The notes under the pieces were generated by a model that was not told the DNA's origin, did no database searches, and saw only the letters and a program-made list of their open reading frames with translations. DNA of 64,000 bases from Compostimonas suwonensis. Its GTDB lineage: Bacteria; Actinomycetota; Actinomycetes; Actinomycetales; Microbacteriaceae. Below, piece by piece: positions 17,605-26,477 of this stretch. The first letter of the stretch is position 1, and each line of letters starts with the position of its first letter. The stretch spans positions 434,001-498,000 of the forward strand of contig NZ_PGFB01000004.1 in the NCBI RefSeq assembly GCF_002797855.1, given 5' to 3'. Position numbers and translations under genes: made by a program.

Positions 17605-18783
17605 ATGTCATTCGAGCCCCTCGCCAGCGATTTCTACGGCTATGAGAACCTCCTCGACGATCAGGAGAAGCAGCACATCGCCGTCTTGCGCTCCTACCTC
17701 GAGACCGAGGTCAAGCCGATCGTCAACGATCACTGGAACCGGGCCGAGTTCCCCCACCAGATCGTCAAGGGCCTCGCCGACGTGCGCGTCATCGGCCTGC
17801 CCTGGGAGGAGACCCGGCCCTTCGAGAACTCGGCCGTCTTCCGCGGCTGGGTCGCGCTCGAGCTGGCCCGGGTGGATGCCGGTGTCGCCACGTATGTCGG
17901 AGTGCAGAACGGCCTCGCCATGGGCGCCGTCGGGCTCACGGGCTCTGCCGAGCAGCGCGCGGAGTGGCTTCCGAGGCTCGCCTCGGGCGAGATCGTGGGG
18001 GCCTTCGGGCTCACGGAGCCGCTCTCGGGCTCCGACTCCGCGCAGGGGCTGCGCACGACCGCCCGCCGCGACGGCGACAACTGGGTGATCAACGGCTCGA
18101 AGCGCTGGATCGGCAACGCGACGTTCAGCGACATGACCGTGATCTGGGCCAAGAGCGAGGAGGACGGCCAGGTCAAGGGCTTTATCGTGCCGACGGCGAC
18201 CGAGGGCTACTCGGCCACGAAGATCGAGGGCAAGTTCAGCCTGCGCAGCGTGCAGAACGCCGACATCACCCTCGAGAACGTGGTCGTGCCCGAATCCCTG
18301 CGCCTGCAGAACGCCAACACCTTCACAGACACCGCGAAGGTTCTGCGGGAGACCCGCGCCGAGGTCGCCTGGGCCGCCGTGGGCGTCGCGATCGGAGCCT
18401 ACGAGGCGGCTCTCGAGTACGCGGGGCAGCGCATCCAGTTCGGCAAGCCCATCTCCTCCCACCAGCTCGTGCAAGACCTGCTCGTGAAGTGCATCGGCAA
18501 CATCACCGCGAGCATCGGCATGGTCGCGCGGGTGTCGCAGATGCTCGACGACGGCATCCAGCGCGACGAGCACTCGGCGCTCGCCAAGGCGTATGCCACG
18601 GCGCGCATGCGCGAGACGGTCGCCTGGTCGCGGGAGATCCTCGGCGGCAACGGGATCGTGCTCGACTACGACGTGGCCCGGTTCTTCGCCGACGCGGAGG
18701 CCCTCTACTCCTATGAGGGAACACGCGAGATGAACACCCTCATCGTCGGCCGCGCCATCACGGGGCACTCCGCCTTCGTGTGA
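17605..18783 (+). CDS. Acyl-CoA dehydrogenase (glutaryl-CoA dehydrogenase-like)
   Basis: FAD enzyme that introduces an alpha-beta double bond in an acyl-CoA. The 392-residue protein from ATG 17605 (a GGAG motif lies just upstream) has the family blocks AFGLTEPLSGSDSAQGLRTT (FAD/substrate), WVINGSKRWIGNA, FGKPISSHQLVQD and LGGNGI. The catalytic base is expected at Glu371 in YEGTREMN, as in the glutaryl-CoA dehydrogenase branch. Arg residues of that branch were not checked by alignment, so the substrate is uncertain. It does not obviously belong to the polysaccharide genes that follow. Confidence 0.92.
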   Translation: MSFEPLASDFYGYENLLDDQEKQHIAVLRSYLETEVKPIVNDHWNRAEFPHQIVKGLADVRVIGLPWEETRPFENSAVFRGWVALELARVDAGVATYVGVQNGLAMGAVGLTGSAEQRAEWLPRLASGEIVGAFGLTEPLSGSDSAQGLRTTARRDGDNWVINGSKRWIGNATFSDMTVIWAKSEEDGQVKGFIVPTATEGYSATKIEGKFSLRSVQNADITLENVVVPESLRLQNANTFTDTAKVLRETRAEVAWAAVGVAIGAYEAALEYAGQRIQFGKPISSHQLVQDLLVKCIGNITASIGMVARVSQMLDDGIQRDEHSALAKAYATARMRETVAWSREILGGNGIVLDYDVARFFADAEALYSYEGTREMNTLIVGRAITGHSAFV

Positions 18784-18881
18784 CGCGCCCGCGCTCCTGC
18801 TCCTCTCCCTGTTTCGCTTTTCCTCCTTTTTCCTTTTTTCCTCCTCCTTTTCCCTCCCGTCCCCCGTCCTTCCTCTCCGAG

Positions 18882-18930
18882 TTGCGCCATATGGCCGTTT
18901 TCGGCACCCCGCAGCGGCCGTATGGCGCAA
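18882..18930. repeat. 49-bp palindrome (second type)
   Basis: Arms ttgcgccatatggccg (18882-18897) and cggccgtatggcgcaa (18915-18930) match 15 of 16, with a 17-base loop. It lies downstream of the acyl-CoA dehydrogenase stop and could act as a terminator hairpin or be a mobile palindrome. It is not related in sequence to the 85-bp elements. Confidence 0.75.
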
Positions 18931-18984
18931 GTGGAGCGGAGGATGCCGCAAGCGGAGGGGAGGATGCCGCAACTCGAGCGAGCG
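18922..18984. repeat. 21-bp tandem repeat
   Basis: Three units beginning atggcgcaagtggagcgg, atgccgcaagcggagggg and atgccgcaactcgagcga run out of the right arm of the 49-bp palindrome, with a partial fourth (gatggcgcg) after them. They are in frame with the next gene but lie upstream of its likely start. Confidence 0.75.
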
Positions 18985-19019
18985 GATGGCGCGCCTCTCC
19001 CCGCGACCCCGCCTGCCGA

Positions 19020-19025
19020 TACCCT
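19020..19025 (+). promoter_or_regulatory. -10 box of the first O-antigen ligase-like gene
   Basis: TACCCT followed by seven bases and ATG 19033; leaderless spacing. It argues against using upstream in-frame ATGs in the repeat. Confidence 0.45.
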
Positions 19026-19032
19026 TGTGCGT

Positions 19033-20358
19033 ATGAACCCCGGCCGCACCCGCACCACGATGCGCGCCTTCGCCGCCTTCGCCCTGTTCACGCTCTTCGC
19101 GGGCGACGCCTGGCGCAACTCGATCGGCTGGTGGGGCTACGGGGTGGTCGCGGCCGTCGTGCTCGCCGGCTCCGCGCTCTGGCTCGTGGCCTGCTCCCGC
19201 GGCCCGCACCGGGTCGTGACGGCCGCGTCGTGGCGGGGGCTCCCGCGCTGGCTGCTCGTCTTCCTCGCCCTCGCGGTGCTCTCGATCGCCTGGTCGTTCT
19301 ACCCCGGCGCGTCGGCGCTCGGCGTCGGACTGCAGCTGGCGACGACCGTCACCGCGCTCTTCCTCGCCCTCTGCCTCGGCTGGCGGCAGCTCGTGAGCGC
19401 TCTCGGCTCGGCGCTGCGGTGGGTTCTCGGGCTCTCCCTTCTCTTCGAGCTCGTGGTCGCGATCTTCGTGCGGCAGCCGGTGCTGCCGTTCTGGTCCGAC
19501 TACGGCACGGGCACGGTCCCCGACGCCTTCTACTGGACGCAGGGCGCGCTCTTCCACGGCGGTCCCATCCAGGGCATCGTCGGCAACCGCAACATCCTCG
19601 GCTTCCTGGCCCTCCTCGCCCTCCTCGTCTTCGTCGTGCAGCTGCTGTCGAAGGTCACACGGCGGGTCCCCACGATCGTGTGGATCGCCGTCGCGGTCGC
19701 CGTGCTCCTGCTCACCCGCTCCTCGACCGTCGTCGTCGCGCTGCTCGTCACCGCGGTGGCGCTGCTCGCGGCGCTCTGGGCCCGCCGGATCGAGCCGACG
19801 AGGCGCCGCCCGCTGTACCTCAGCGCGGCAGCCGTGGCCGCGGCCGGTGTCGCCGGCGTGTGGCTCGCCTGGGGCGGCATCCTCTCGCTCTTCGGCAAGA
19901 GCGACGACCTCACCGGCCGGCTCGACATCTGGTCGGCGGTCACCGATCTCGCGCTGCAGCGGCCCGTCGCCGGCTGGGGGTGGGTGAGCTATTGGGCGCC
20001 CTGGGTCGAGCCGTTCGACGACCTCGCGGTGCGCAAGGGGGTCGTCTATCTGCAGGCCCACAACGCCTGGCTCGACGTCTGGATGCAGCTGGGCATCCTC
20101 GGCCTCATCGCCTTCGCGGGCCTCGTGGGCACGGCGCTCTGGCGCAGCTGGTTCCAGGCCGTCGACCGCCCCCACCTCGCCGGGAGCGCGCCCGCGCCGT
20201 TCGCCGTCACGAGCCTGCTGCCCTACCTGCTGCTCGTGGCCCTCATCGCGCAGAGCTTCGCCGAGAGCAGGATCCTGATCGAATACGGCTGGACGATCCT
20301 CGTGATCGTCGCCGTCACGACGAAGCGCCAGCAGTGGCGCGACGAGGCGTACGACTAG
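19033..20358 (+). CDS. O-antigen ligase/polymerase family membrane protein (1)
   Basis: 441 residues, polytopic with about ten to twelve hydrophobic segments. The long loop GPIQGIVGNRNILGF..., GWGWVSYWAPW and AHNAWLDVWMQLGILGL are characteristic of the O-antigen ligase (Wzy/WaaL) family, which polymerises or transfers lipid-linked glycans on the outer membrane face. Earlier in-frame ATGs lie in a 21-bp repeat, and the ATG at 19033 follows a TACCCT box at leaderless distance. A paralogue follows 13 nt later, so the two are probably co-expressed. Whether each acts as polymerase or ligase cannot be told. Confidence 0.88.
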   Translation: MNPGRTRTTMRAFAAFALFTLFAGDAWRNSIGWWGYGVVAAVVLAGSALWLVACSRGPHRVVTAASWRGLPRWLLVFLALAVLSIAWSFYPGASALGVGLQLATTVTALFLALCLGWRQLVSALGSALRWVLGLSLLFELVVAIFVRQPVLPFWSDYGTGTVPDAFYWTQGALFHGGPIQGIVGNRNILGFLALLALLVFVVQLLSKVTRRVPTIVWIAVAVAVLLLTRSSTVVVALLVTAVALLAALWARRIEPTRRRPLYLSAAAVAAAGVAGVWLAWGGILSLFGKSDDLTGRLDIWSAVTDLALQRPVAGWGWVSYWAPWVEPFDDLAVRKGVVYLQAHNAWLDVWMQLGILGLIAFAGLVGTALWRSWFQAVDRPHLAGSAPAPFAVTSLLPYLLLVALIAQSFAESRILIEYGWTILVIVAVTTKRQQWRDEAYD

Positions 20359-20371
20359 CCTTGACGGCACG

Positions 20372-21667
20372 ATGAGCATTCCCGAACGCAAGGCCCCCAG
20401 GAATCAGACGGCGGCGGCTGTCATGCATTTCTTCGAGTCCGCGCGGTTCGCGTCGGCGCTCACCCTCACGATCGTGGGCACGGCGTTCGCGACGCACGCG
20501 CTCACGAGAACCGTCGGCTGGGCGGGGCTCATCGGCATCCTCTCCGCCCTCGTCGTGCTCGCCGTCGCCTCCTTCCTCGCCCGCTGGGAGAGCATCGAGT
20601 GGCACGGCCTGCTGCCGATCTCACTGCTCGTCTTCGTGGGCTGGTGCGCTCTCTCGGTCTTCTGGAGCGACTACCAGTGGACCACGGTCGCGAGCGTGCT
20701 CTATCAGGTCGCGTTCGCCTTCCTCGGGGTGTACATCGCGCTCGTGCGCGACACCATCCAGATCGTGCGCTCGGTCGGCGACGTGCTGCGGGTGCTGCTG
20801 GGCGTCTCCCTCGCCCTCGAGGTGCTCTCGGGGCTGCTCATCGACCTGCCGATCCGTTTTCTCGGCATCCTCGGCGACCTCGACTCCGGCGGCCCCATCC
20901 AGGGCATCTTCGGAACCCGCAACCAGCTCGGCCTCGTCTCGCTCATCGCGCTCGTGACGTTCCTCGTCGAGTGGCGCACCCGCTCGGTGCTGCGGATCGT
21001 CGCGATCCCCTCGGTGGCGGGCGCGGCGCTCTGCCTGCTGCTCACCCGCTCCCCCGTCTCGATCGCCTCGCTCGTGATCGTGGGCGTCGCGACGCTCGCC
21101 CTCTACCTCCTGCGCCGAGCCCCCGCCGAGCACCGGCGCTACTGGCAGCTGGGGCTGCTCGGCGCCGCCTTCGTCGTCGCGGTCGTGACCGTGCTGGCCC
21201 GCACCCGCATCGTGTCGCTGCTCAACGCCGGCAGCGAGTTCGAGGTGCGCTACGAGCTCTGGATGCGGATGACGGATACCGCCGCGCTCAACCCCCTCGA
21301 AGGCTGGGGCTGGGCGGGGCTGTGGCGCCGCAACGTGCCGCCCTTCGTCGGGATCGACTTCTCGACGGGCCGCAGCCATGCGACGGGGCTCAACGGCTTC
21401 CTCGACGTCTATCTGCAGCTGGGCCTCGTCGGACTGCTGCTCTTCCTCGTGCTCGTGCTGCTCGCCTTCGGCCGCTCCTGGCTGCTCGCCTCGAACAAGC
21501 GCAGCGCCGTCTACGTGTGGCCCGCCCTCGTTCTCGTGGGGCTGCTCGTGACCTCGCTCGGCGAGAGCTCGATCCTCGTGGATGCCGGCTGGCTGCTGCT
21601 GGTCGTGTGCACGGTCAAGGCGGCGCAGGGCATGAGCTGGCGTCTGCGCTACGCGGCCGGGCGATAG
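20372..21667 (+). CDS. O-antigen ligase/polymerase family membrane protein (2)
   Basis: 431 residues and clearly a paralogue of the preceding gene: GPIQGIFGTRNQLGL, LEGWGWAGLW and NGFLDVYLQLGLVGLLLF occupy the same positions, with about ten membrane helices. The large loop before the last helices differs between the two, consistent with different glycan substrates. ATG at 20372. A TAGCCT sequence overlapping the stop of the first gene is ten bases upstream and could be a weak internal promoter, but co-transcription is more likely. Confidence 0.87.
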   Translation: MSIPERKAPRNQTAAAVMHFFESARFASALTLTIVGTAFATHALTRTVGWAGLIGILSALVVLAVASFLARWESIEWHGLLPISLLVFVGWCALSVFWSDYQWTTVASVLYQVAFAFLGVYIALVRDTIQIVRSVGDVLRVLLGVSLALEVLSGLLIDLPIRFLGILGDLDSGGPIQGIFGTRNQLGLVSLIALVTFLVEWRTRSVLRIVAIPSVAGAALCLLLTRSPVSIASLVIVGVATLALYLLRRAPAEHRRYWQLGLLGAAFVVAVVTVLARTRIVSLLNAGSEFEVRYELWMRMTDTAALNPLEGWGWAGLWRRNVPPFVGIDFSTGRSHATGLNGFLDVYLQLGLVGLLLFLVLVLLAFGRSWLLASNKRSAVYVWPALVLVGLLVTSLGESSILVDAGWLLLVVCTVKAAQGMSWRLRYAAGR

Positions 21668-21828
21668 GGCACGTCTGCGAACAGGCTCAATCGTGGTGTT
21701 CGGTGCCACATGCAGGAAGTCGCTCAGGCCAGCGCAGGAAAACACCGGTCGATCCCCCTCCGCACCCACGATCTCCTGCAGACGGGGAGGGGCACCTCAG
21801 CAGGGAGGCAGGCACCCTAGCCGGGGGG

Positions 21829-21870
21829 CGAGAGCCGGGCGACGAGAGCCAGGCGGCGAGAGCCGGGCGG
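21829..21870. repeat. 14-bp tandem repeat, three copies
   Basis: Units 21829-21842, 21843-21856 and 21857-21870, each close to cgagagccgggcgg, in the convergent 231-bp gap between the second ligase-like gene and a GT2 gene. Nothing else is recognisable in this gap. Confidence 0.75.
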
Positions 21871-21898
21871 CCGATGCCGCAGAGCAGGCAGGCGGCGC

Positions 21899-22930
21899 TC
21901 AGGCCGGCTGCAGGAGGTCACGCAGCACGTCGCCGCTGCCCTGGCTCGCGAGCCGGCCGTAGTCGCCCGTGCGGAAGAGTCTCAGCACCGCGGGCACGCG
22001 GGCGAGCCGGTTCGCCGGCAGCTCGGCCCTGACGGCCTCGAACTCGGCCTTGCGGGCGAGCAGCTCGTGCAGCGGGGCGGGCACGTCGCGCCGCTCTCGG
22101 GTGCGCTCGAGGAGGACGCGCGAGCGCACGGCGAGCTTGCGGTTCCTGTCGCCGCGGGGCTCGAGCATCCTGCGCACCCGGTAGGCGAAGGTGGGCGCAC
22201 GCACGCCGATCTGGTTGGCGCCGTGCTGCCGGTAGTCGATGAGCGGCTCCTCCACGATTCGCACCCCGCCGAGCAGCGCGGCCATCATCGCGAGCCACTC
22301 GTCGTGCACCCATTCCGCCGGGAAGGGCAGCGCCGTCTCGAGCAGGGTGCGCCGGAAGACGACGGTGGCGCCCGTGAGCAGGTTGCGGCGCACGAGCGCT
22401 CTCGCGGCATCCTCACCGCCCGTGTCGGCGTCGCCGCGCAGCGCCGAGAGCTCCTCGCCGCTCAGGTAGAGGCCCTCGAAGACCGTGAGGCCGAGGGGCC
22501 GCCCGGCCTCGTCGACGAGGCGCGCGTCGGTGCCGAGCAGCAGCAGGCCCGGGTCGTCGTCGAAGAGCTGCCGCACGCGGGCGAGCTTGTCGTCGCGCCA
22601 GACGTCGTCCTGGTCGCTCAGGGCCACGAGCTGCCCCGAGGTGGCCCGCACCGCGCGCTCGAAGTTCTTCGTGACGCCGAGCGGCCGCTCGTTCTCGAGG
22701 ATCGTCACGGCGACGGATGTCGCGGCATCCGTCTGCGCGAACTCGGCGAGCACCGCGCGCACGACGTCGAGGGTGCCGTCGCTCGAGGCGTCGTCGCTCA
22801 CGACGATCTCGCTCGGCGGCAGGGTCTGGCCGAGGATGCTCCGCAGCTGCTCCCCCACGAACCGCGCGCCGTTGTGCGTGCACAGCGCCACAGAGACCGC
22901 GACGGAGGCGCCTGAGCCGGGGCCGGTCAT
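21899..22930 (-). CDS. Glycosyltransferase family 2 (rhamnosyltransferase-like)
   Basis: 343 residues, soluble. GT-A fold signatures: VSVALCTHNGARFV at the N-terminus, SDDASSDGT for nucleotide binding, LSDQDDVW as the DxD-containing metal site, and a WVHDEWLAMMAAL region typical of rhamnosyltransferase-like GT2 enzymes. It is third in a minus-strand operon behind a flippase and a membrane-anchored GT2, with one base separating it from the latter. The donor could be dTDP-rhamnose, made by rml genes in the window; this is inference. Confidence 0.9.
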   Translation of the reverse strand: MTGPGSGASVAVSVALCTHNGARFVGEQLRSILGQTLPPSEIVVSDDASSDGTLDVVRAVLAEFAQTDAATSVAVTILENERPLGVTKNFERAVRATSGQLVALSDQDDVWRDDKLARVRQLFDDDPGLLLLGTDARLVDEAGRPLGLTVFEGLYLSGEELSALRGDADTGGEDAARALVRRNLLTGATVVFRRTLLETALPFPAEWVHDEWLAMMAALLGGVRIVEEPLIDYRQHGANQIGVRAPTFAYRVRRMLEPRGDRNRKLAVRSRVLLERTRERRDVPAPLHELLARKAEFEAVRAELPANRLARVPAVLRLFRTGDYGRLASQGSGDVLRDLLQPA

Positions 22931-22931
22931 C

Positions 22932-24101
22932 TCAGCGCCGCTTGACGCCCACGGAGAGCACGCCGAGGAAGAGCCCCGCCATGATGGTCTGCGCGCCGAG
23001 GATCATCAGCAGCGAGGCGGGTGTCGCGAGGCGCATCGTCGCCGCCGCGTCCTGCGGGCCGAAACCCGAGCCCGCCCACGAGGCGAACTGCACGATGCCG
23101 ATCACGAGGCCCACGAGGAAGACGAGGAGCCCGACGACCGCCCCGCTCTCGAGGCTGATCCGTTTCTGCAGGCGGTCGAAGTTGCGCCCCCGCGGGATCT
23201 GGAAGCCCTCGTGCTGCGCGTAGATCTTGGTGAGGATCGCGAAGATCACCGCCTGGTAGCCCACGACGGTGAGCGCGGCGAGATAGACCTGGCTCGAGAT
23301 GTCGAGGCCGATGTCGCCGAAGACGAGCGGGCCGAAGGTGATGAGAAGCGTGCCGAGCAGGCCGATCACGAAGGCGACGGCGCCGGGGATGAGGAAGAGC
23401 CAGCGCGGGCTGAAGATCAGCAGGAAGCGCAGGTGGCGCCAGCCGTCGCGCCAGCTGCGCAGGTGCGGCGGCCGGGAGCGCCCGTCTTTTTTGAGCGTGG
23501 TCGGCACCTCGCTGACCTTCGCGCCGCCGAGCGTCGACTTGACCACCATCTCGCTCGCGAACTCCATGCCCGTGGCCTGCAGGTGCAGATCGAGCATCGA
23601 CTGGCGGCGGAAACCGCGCAGGCCGCAGTGGAAGTCCTTGATGGGCGAGCGGAAGAGCACCCGGCCGATCCAGGAGAGCACCGGGTTTCCGAGGTACTTG
23701 TGCAGCGGCGGCATGGCGCCGGGCTCGATCCCGCCGCGGAAGCGATTGCCCATCACGAGGTCGTCGCCGGCGCGCAGACGCTCGACGAAGGGGTCGAGGG
23801 TGCTGAAGTCGTAGCTGTCGTCGGCGTCGCCCATGATGACGTAGGTGCCGCGGGATGCCGTGATGCCGCCCATCAGCGCGTTGCCGTAGCCCTTGCTCTC
23901 GACGTCGACGACCCGGGCGCCGTGCGCGATCGCGATCTGCTGCGATCCGTCGGTGCTGCCGTTGTCGGCGATCACGATCTCGCCGACGACGCCGGAGCGG
24001 TCGAGGTAGCCCTGGGCCTTGTCGATGCAGATCGCCAGAGTCTCGGCCTCGTTGAGACAGGGCATGACAATGGACAGCTCGATCTCATCGCTTCGGGTCA
24101 C
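22932..24101 (-). CDS. Membrane GT2, polyprenyl-phosphate sugar synthase type
   Basis: About 389 residues. The catalytic domain (IELSIVMPCLNEAETL, IADNGSTDGS, MGDADDSYDF) resembles dolichol-phosphate mannose/glucose synthases and GtrB. Four hydrophobic segments follow from about residue 225. It likely moves a sugar from a nucleotide donor to undecaprenyl phosphate. The start is uncertain: GTG at 24101 has a GGAG motif five bases upstream and is preferred, while a GTG at 24146 would add 15 residues but abuts a TACCAT box (24147-24152). It is in an operon with the flippase and the downstream GT2. Confidence 0.87.
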   Translation of the reverse strand: MTRSDEIELSIVMPCLNEAETLAICIDKAQGYLDRSGVVGEIVIADNGSTDGSQQIAIAHGARVVDVESKGYGNALMGGITASRGTYVIMGDADDSYDFSTLDPFVERLRAGDDLVMGNRFRGGIEPGAMPPLHKYLGNPVLSWIGRVLFRSPIKDFHCGLRGFRRQSMLDLHLQATGMEFASEMVVKSTLGGAKVSEVPTTLKKDGRSRPPHLRSWRDGWRHLRFLLIFSPRWLFLIPGAVAFVIGLLGTLLITFGPLVFGDIGLDISSQVYLAALTVVGYQAVIFAILTKIYAQHEGFQIPRGRNFDRLQKRISLESGAVVGLLVFLVGLVIGIVQFASWAGSGFGPQDAAATMRLATPASLLMILGAQTIMAGLFLGVLSVGVKRR

Positions 24102-24170
24102 GGTGCTCCAGTTCTGCTGCCCGTGCGCGGCTGCGGGCAACAACACATGGTACCCAACGATCGCCGCCGA

Positions 24171-25409
24171 TCACGGTCGGGGCGCCCGTTTCGCGCGCAG
24201 GGAGAGCACGACGGTCAGCGCGGCGCCGACGACGTAGCCGGCGAGGACCCCGTAGCAGGCCGCGAGAGAGCCGGGCCACCAGAGCAGGCCGGCGAGCATG
24301 ACCAGGATGCCGACCGCGAAGCCGAGCAGGCTCGCGACGGTGGCCTGCGCGGTGCGCCCCGTCGTGATGAGGTACGAGGAGGCGATGAGGCCGATCGAGA
24401 AGACGTAGACCCCTCCGAGCAGCAGCCGCAGGAGCGGGCTCGCGGGGGCGAAGTCCGGGCCGAAGAAGAGCAGCACGATCCAGTCGCTGAGCGCCCACAC
24501 GACGCCGAAGGCCACGGTGAGCAGGCCCGTCACCGCGAGCAGCACCATCCGGAAGCGGTGCCGCGAGGAGACGGCATCCTCGACGTTCCACTCGGAGAAG
24601 CGCGGGATGAGCACCTGGCTGATCGCCTGGGCGAGCATCGAGGCGGGGGTCGCGAGCGACATCGCGGCGGCGAACTGGCCCGCCTGATCGGGGGTCTCGA
24701 CGATGAAGACGAAGACCATCGCGAGCTGGATGAGCCCGTTGGAGGCGAGCAGGCCGAGCGAGTTCCAGCCGGCCAGGCGGTACACCTCGCGCGGGGGCAC
24801 GAGCACCGCCTGGTCGAGGTGCTGGTGGCCGCGGCTCGCGGTGATCCAGGTCTGCACCCCGAAGACCGCGTAGCCGATCGTGATCGGCAGCAGCAGGAGC
24901 GTCGATGCCCCCGAGACGAGCACGACGATGAGCAGCGTCATCGTCACGAGCGAGGAGATGATGTCCCACCACGCCACGCGGGCGACCCGGCCGAGCCCCA
25001 TCTCGATGCCGCGGGTGAGGATGTAGCCCGAGTAGGCGACGATCAGCAGTGCGACGAAGAGGCCGTCGAGCAGGGATGCCCCGAGCCAGAGGCAGGCGAT
25101 GGGAACGCCGATCACGACCATGCCGAGGCTCGAGAGCCAGAAGGAGCGGGCGATGAGGCTCAGGACGTGCTGCGGCGTGTGACCCGAGGCGCGCGAGTGG
25201 GCGAGGAAGTGCGAGGCCGCGTTCGCGGCGCCCGTCGGCCAGAGCAGCGAGAGGATGAGCGCGAGAGCGAGCCAGGCCGAGACGTGCGCGAGCTCGGAGG
25301 CGCCGAGGAAGCGGCCGATGAGCACCGTGTAGGCGAAACGCGCGAGGCCCTGCACGAGAACGCCCGCCGTCGACAGCGCAGCCTGCGAGACGAGCGAGCT
25401 ACGGGACAC
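24171..25409 (-). CDS. Wzx-like polysaccharide flippase (MVF/MATE-type)
   Basis: 412 residues, about 12 transmembrane helices throughout, beginning VSRSSLVSQAALSTAGVLVQGLARF. The arrangement (LIGRFLGASELA near helix 1-2, AMSLATPASMLAQAISQVLIPRFSEW in the middle) is that of polysaccharide-biosynthesis flippases that turn lipid-linked repeat units across the membrane. The GTG at 25409 is preferred: TACCAT on this strand ends six bases before it, giving a leaderless start. Longer in-frame starts add a non-membrane stretch that would overlap the divergent GT2 gene. Confidence 0.88.
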   Translation of the reverse strand: MSRSSLVSQAALSTAGVLVQGLARFAYTVLIGRFLGASELAHVSAWLALALILSLLWPTGAANAASHFLAHSRASGHTPQHVLSLIARSFWLSSLGMVVIGVPIACLWLGASLLDGLFVALLIVAYSGYILTRGIEMGLGRVARVAWWDIISSLVTMTLLIVVLVSGASTLLLLPITIGYAVFGVQTWITASRGHQHLDQAVLVPPREVYRLAGWNSLGLLASNGLIQLAMVFVFIVETPDQAGQFAAAMSLATPASMLAQAISQVLIPRFSEWNVEDAVSSRHRFRMVLLAVTGLLTVAFGVVWALSDWIVLLFFGPDFAPASPLLRLLLGGVYVFSIGLIASSYLITTGRTAQATVASLLGFAVGILVMLAGLLWWPGSLAACYGVLAGYVVGAALTVVLSLRAKRAPRP

Positions 25410-25415
25410 CGGTTC

Positions 25416-25421
25416 ATGGTA
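25416..25421 (-). promoter_or_regulatory. -10 box of the flippase operon
   Basis: TACCAT on the minus strand, six bases before the GTG start at 25409. Confidence 0.45.
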
Positions 25422-25536
25422 CCCGCACGCGGCCGGCACGGGCCGCCGGGATAGTACGCTCGTCCGAGACCACGACAGCACGCGGCGCCACCCGCGGCAC
25501 CCGACATCCGACGACACCGAGAGGACGGCGACGATC

Positions 25537-26421
25537 ATGACCGTGCAGATCGTCATGCCGTTCTACGGCCGCGTCGACCACTTCCGGCTCGCGGTCGAGA
25601 GCGTGCTCGCGCAGTCCGACCCCGACTGGCGGCTGCTCATCATCGACGACGCCTACCCCGACCCCGAGCCGCAGCGCTGGGCGACCGCCCTGGGCGACCC
25701 CCGGGTGAGCTATCGCCGCAACCCCGAGAACCTCGGCATCAACGCCAACTTCCAGGCCTCCGTGGATGCCGCGACCGAGGAGTGGGTGACGATCTTCGGT
25801 TGCGACGACATCATGCTGCCGGGCTACGTCGCCCGGGTGAAGGCGTTGGCCGAGCGGCATCCGGACGCGGCCTTCATCCACCCGGGAACCCGTGTGATCG
25901 ACGAGGCCGGCGTGGTGTCGCTGCCCCTCGTCGACCGGGTCAAGGGCTGGTACCGGCCCCGGTTCCGCGGAACCCTCGTGCTGTCGGGGCAGCGCCTCGC
26001 GGTGAGCATCACGCGCGGCAACTGGATGAACTTCCCCGCGATCGCCTGGCGCCGGGAGCCCCTGCAGAGCGTCGGCTTCCGTCCCCGCTTCCAGATCGTG
26101 CAAGACCTCGCTCTCGCCATCGACCTGGCCCTGCGCGGCGGCTCGCTCGTGCTCGACGACGAGCTCGTCTTCGAGTACCGGAGGCACGCCTCGAGCGTCT
26201 CGTCGTGGCGGGCCTCCGACGGCAGCCGTTTCGTCGAGGAGCGCGAGTTCTTCGTCGCCGAGGCCGCCCGTTTCCGCGAGCACGGCTGGACGACGGCGGC
26301 CCGGGTCGCCCGCGTTCACCTCTCGTCGCGCGTCAACGCGCTGACCCGCCTGCCGGTCGCGATCCGCAGCGGCAACGGCCGGGCGATGCGCGGACTGCTG
26401 CGGCACGCCTTCGGCGCCTGA
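25537..26421 (+). CDS. Glycosyltransferase family 2
   Basis: 294 residues, soluble GT-A enzyme. TVQIVMPFYGRVDHF begins the nucleotide-binding half, IIDDAYPDPEP replaces the usual DDxSxDxT, and FGCDDIMLPGYV carries the metal-binding acidic pair. A KGWYRPRF loop and a C-terminal helical region follow. The donor and acceptor are unknown. ATG at 25537. The gene is monocistronic, divergent from the flippase (127 bases) and convergent with the large membrane protein gene that follows. Confidence 0.88.
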   Translation: MTVQIVMPFYGRVDHFRLAVESVLAQSDPDWRLLIIDDAYPDPEPQRWATALGDPRVSYRRNPENLGINANFQASVDAATEEWVTIFGCDDIMLPGYVARVKALAERHPDAAFIHPGTRVIDEAGVVSLPLVDRVKGWYRPRFRGTLVLSGQRLAVSITRGNWMNFPAIAWRREPLQSVGFRPRFQIVQDLALAIDLALRGGSLVLDDELVFEYRRHASSVSSWRASDGSRFVEEREFFVAEAARFREHGWTTAARVARVHLSSRVNALTRLPVAIRSGNGRAMRGLLRHAFGA

Positions 26422-26477
26422 GCGCTCGGCTCAGCGCTCACCCAATCCCCGGCCCCGGCACTCGGCGACCGCGTGGC

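Noticed and set aside
17608-20391. A 927-codon open frame on the minus strand
   Set aside because: Spans the antisense of the acyl-CoA dehydrogenase and the first ligase-like gene; product is highly charged and repetitive with no family signature.
22485-25454. A 989-codon open frame on the plus strand
   Set aside because: It lies antisense to the GT2, membrane GT2 and flippase genes. Its product is Arg/Glu/Asp/His-rich without domains, the usual shadow of third-position GC bias.
26422-26477. Repeated ggctcagcgct between two convergent genes as a terminator
   Set aside because: The copies are direct, not inverted, so no useful hairpin forms.
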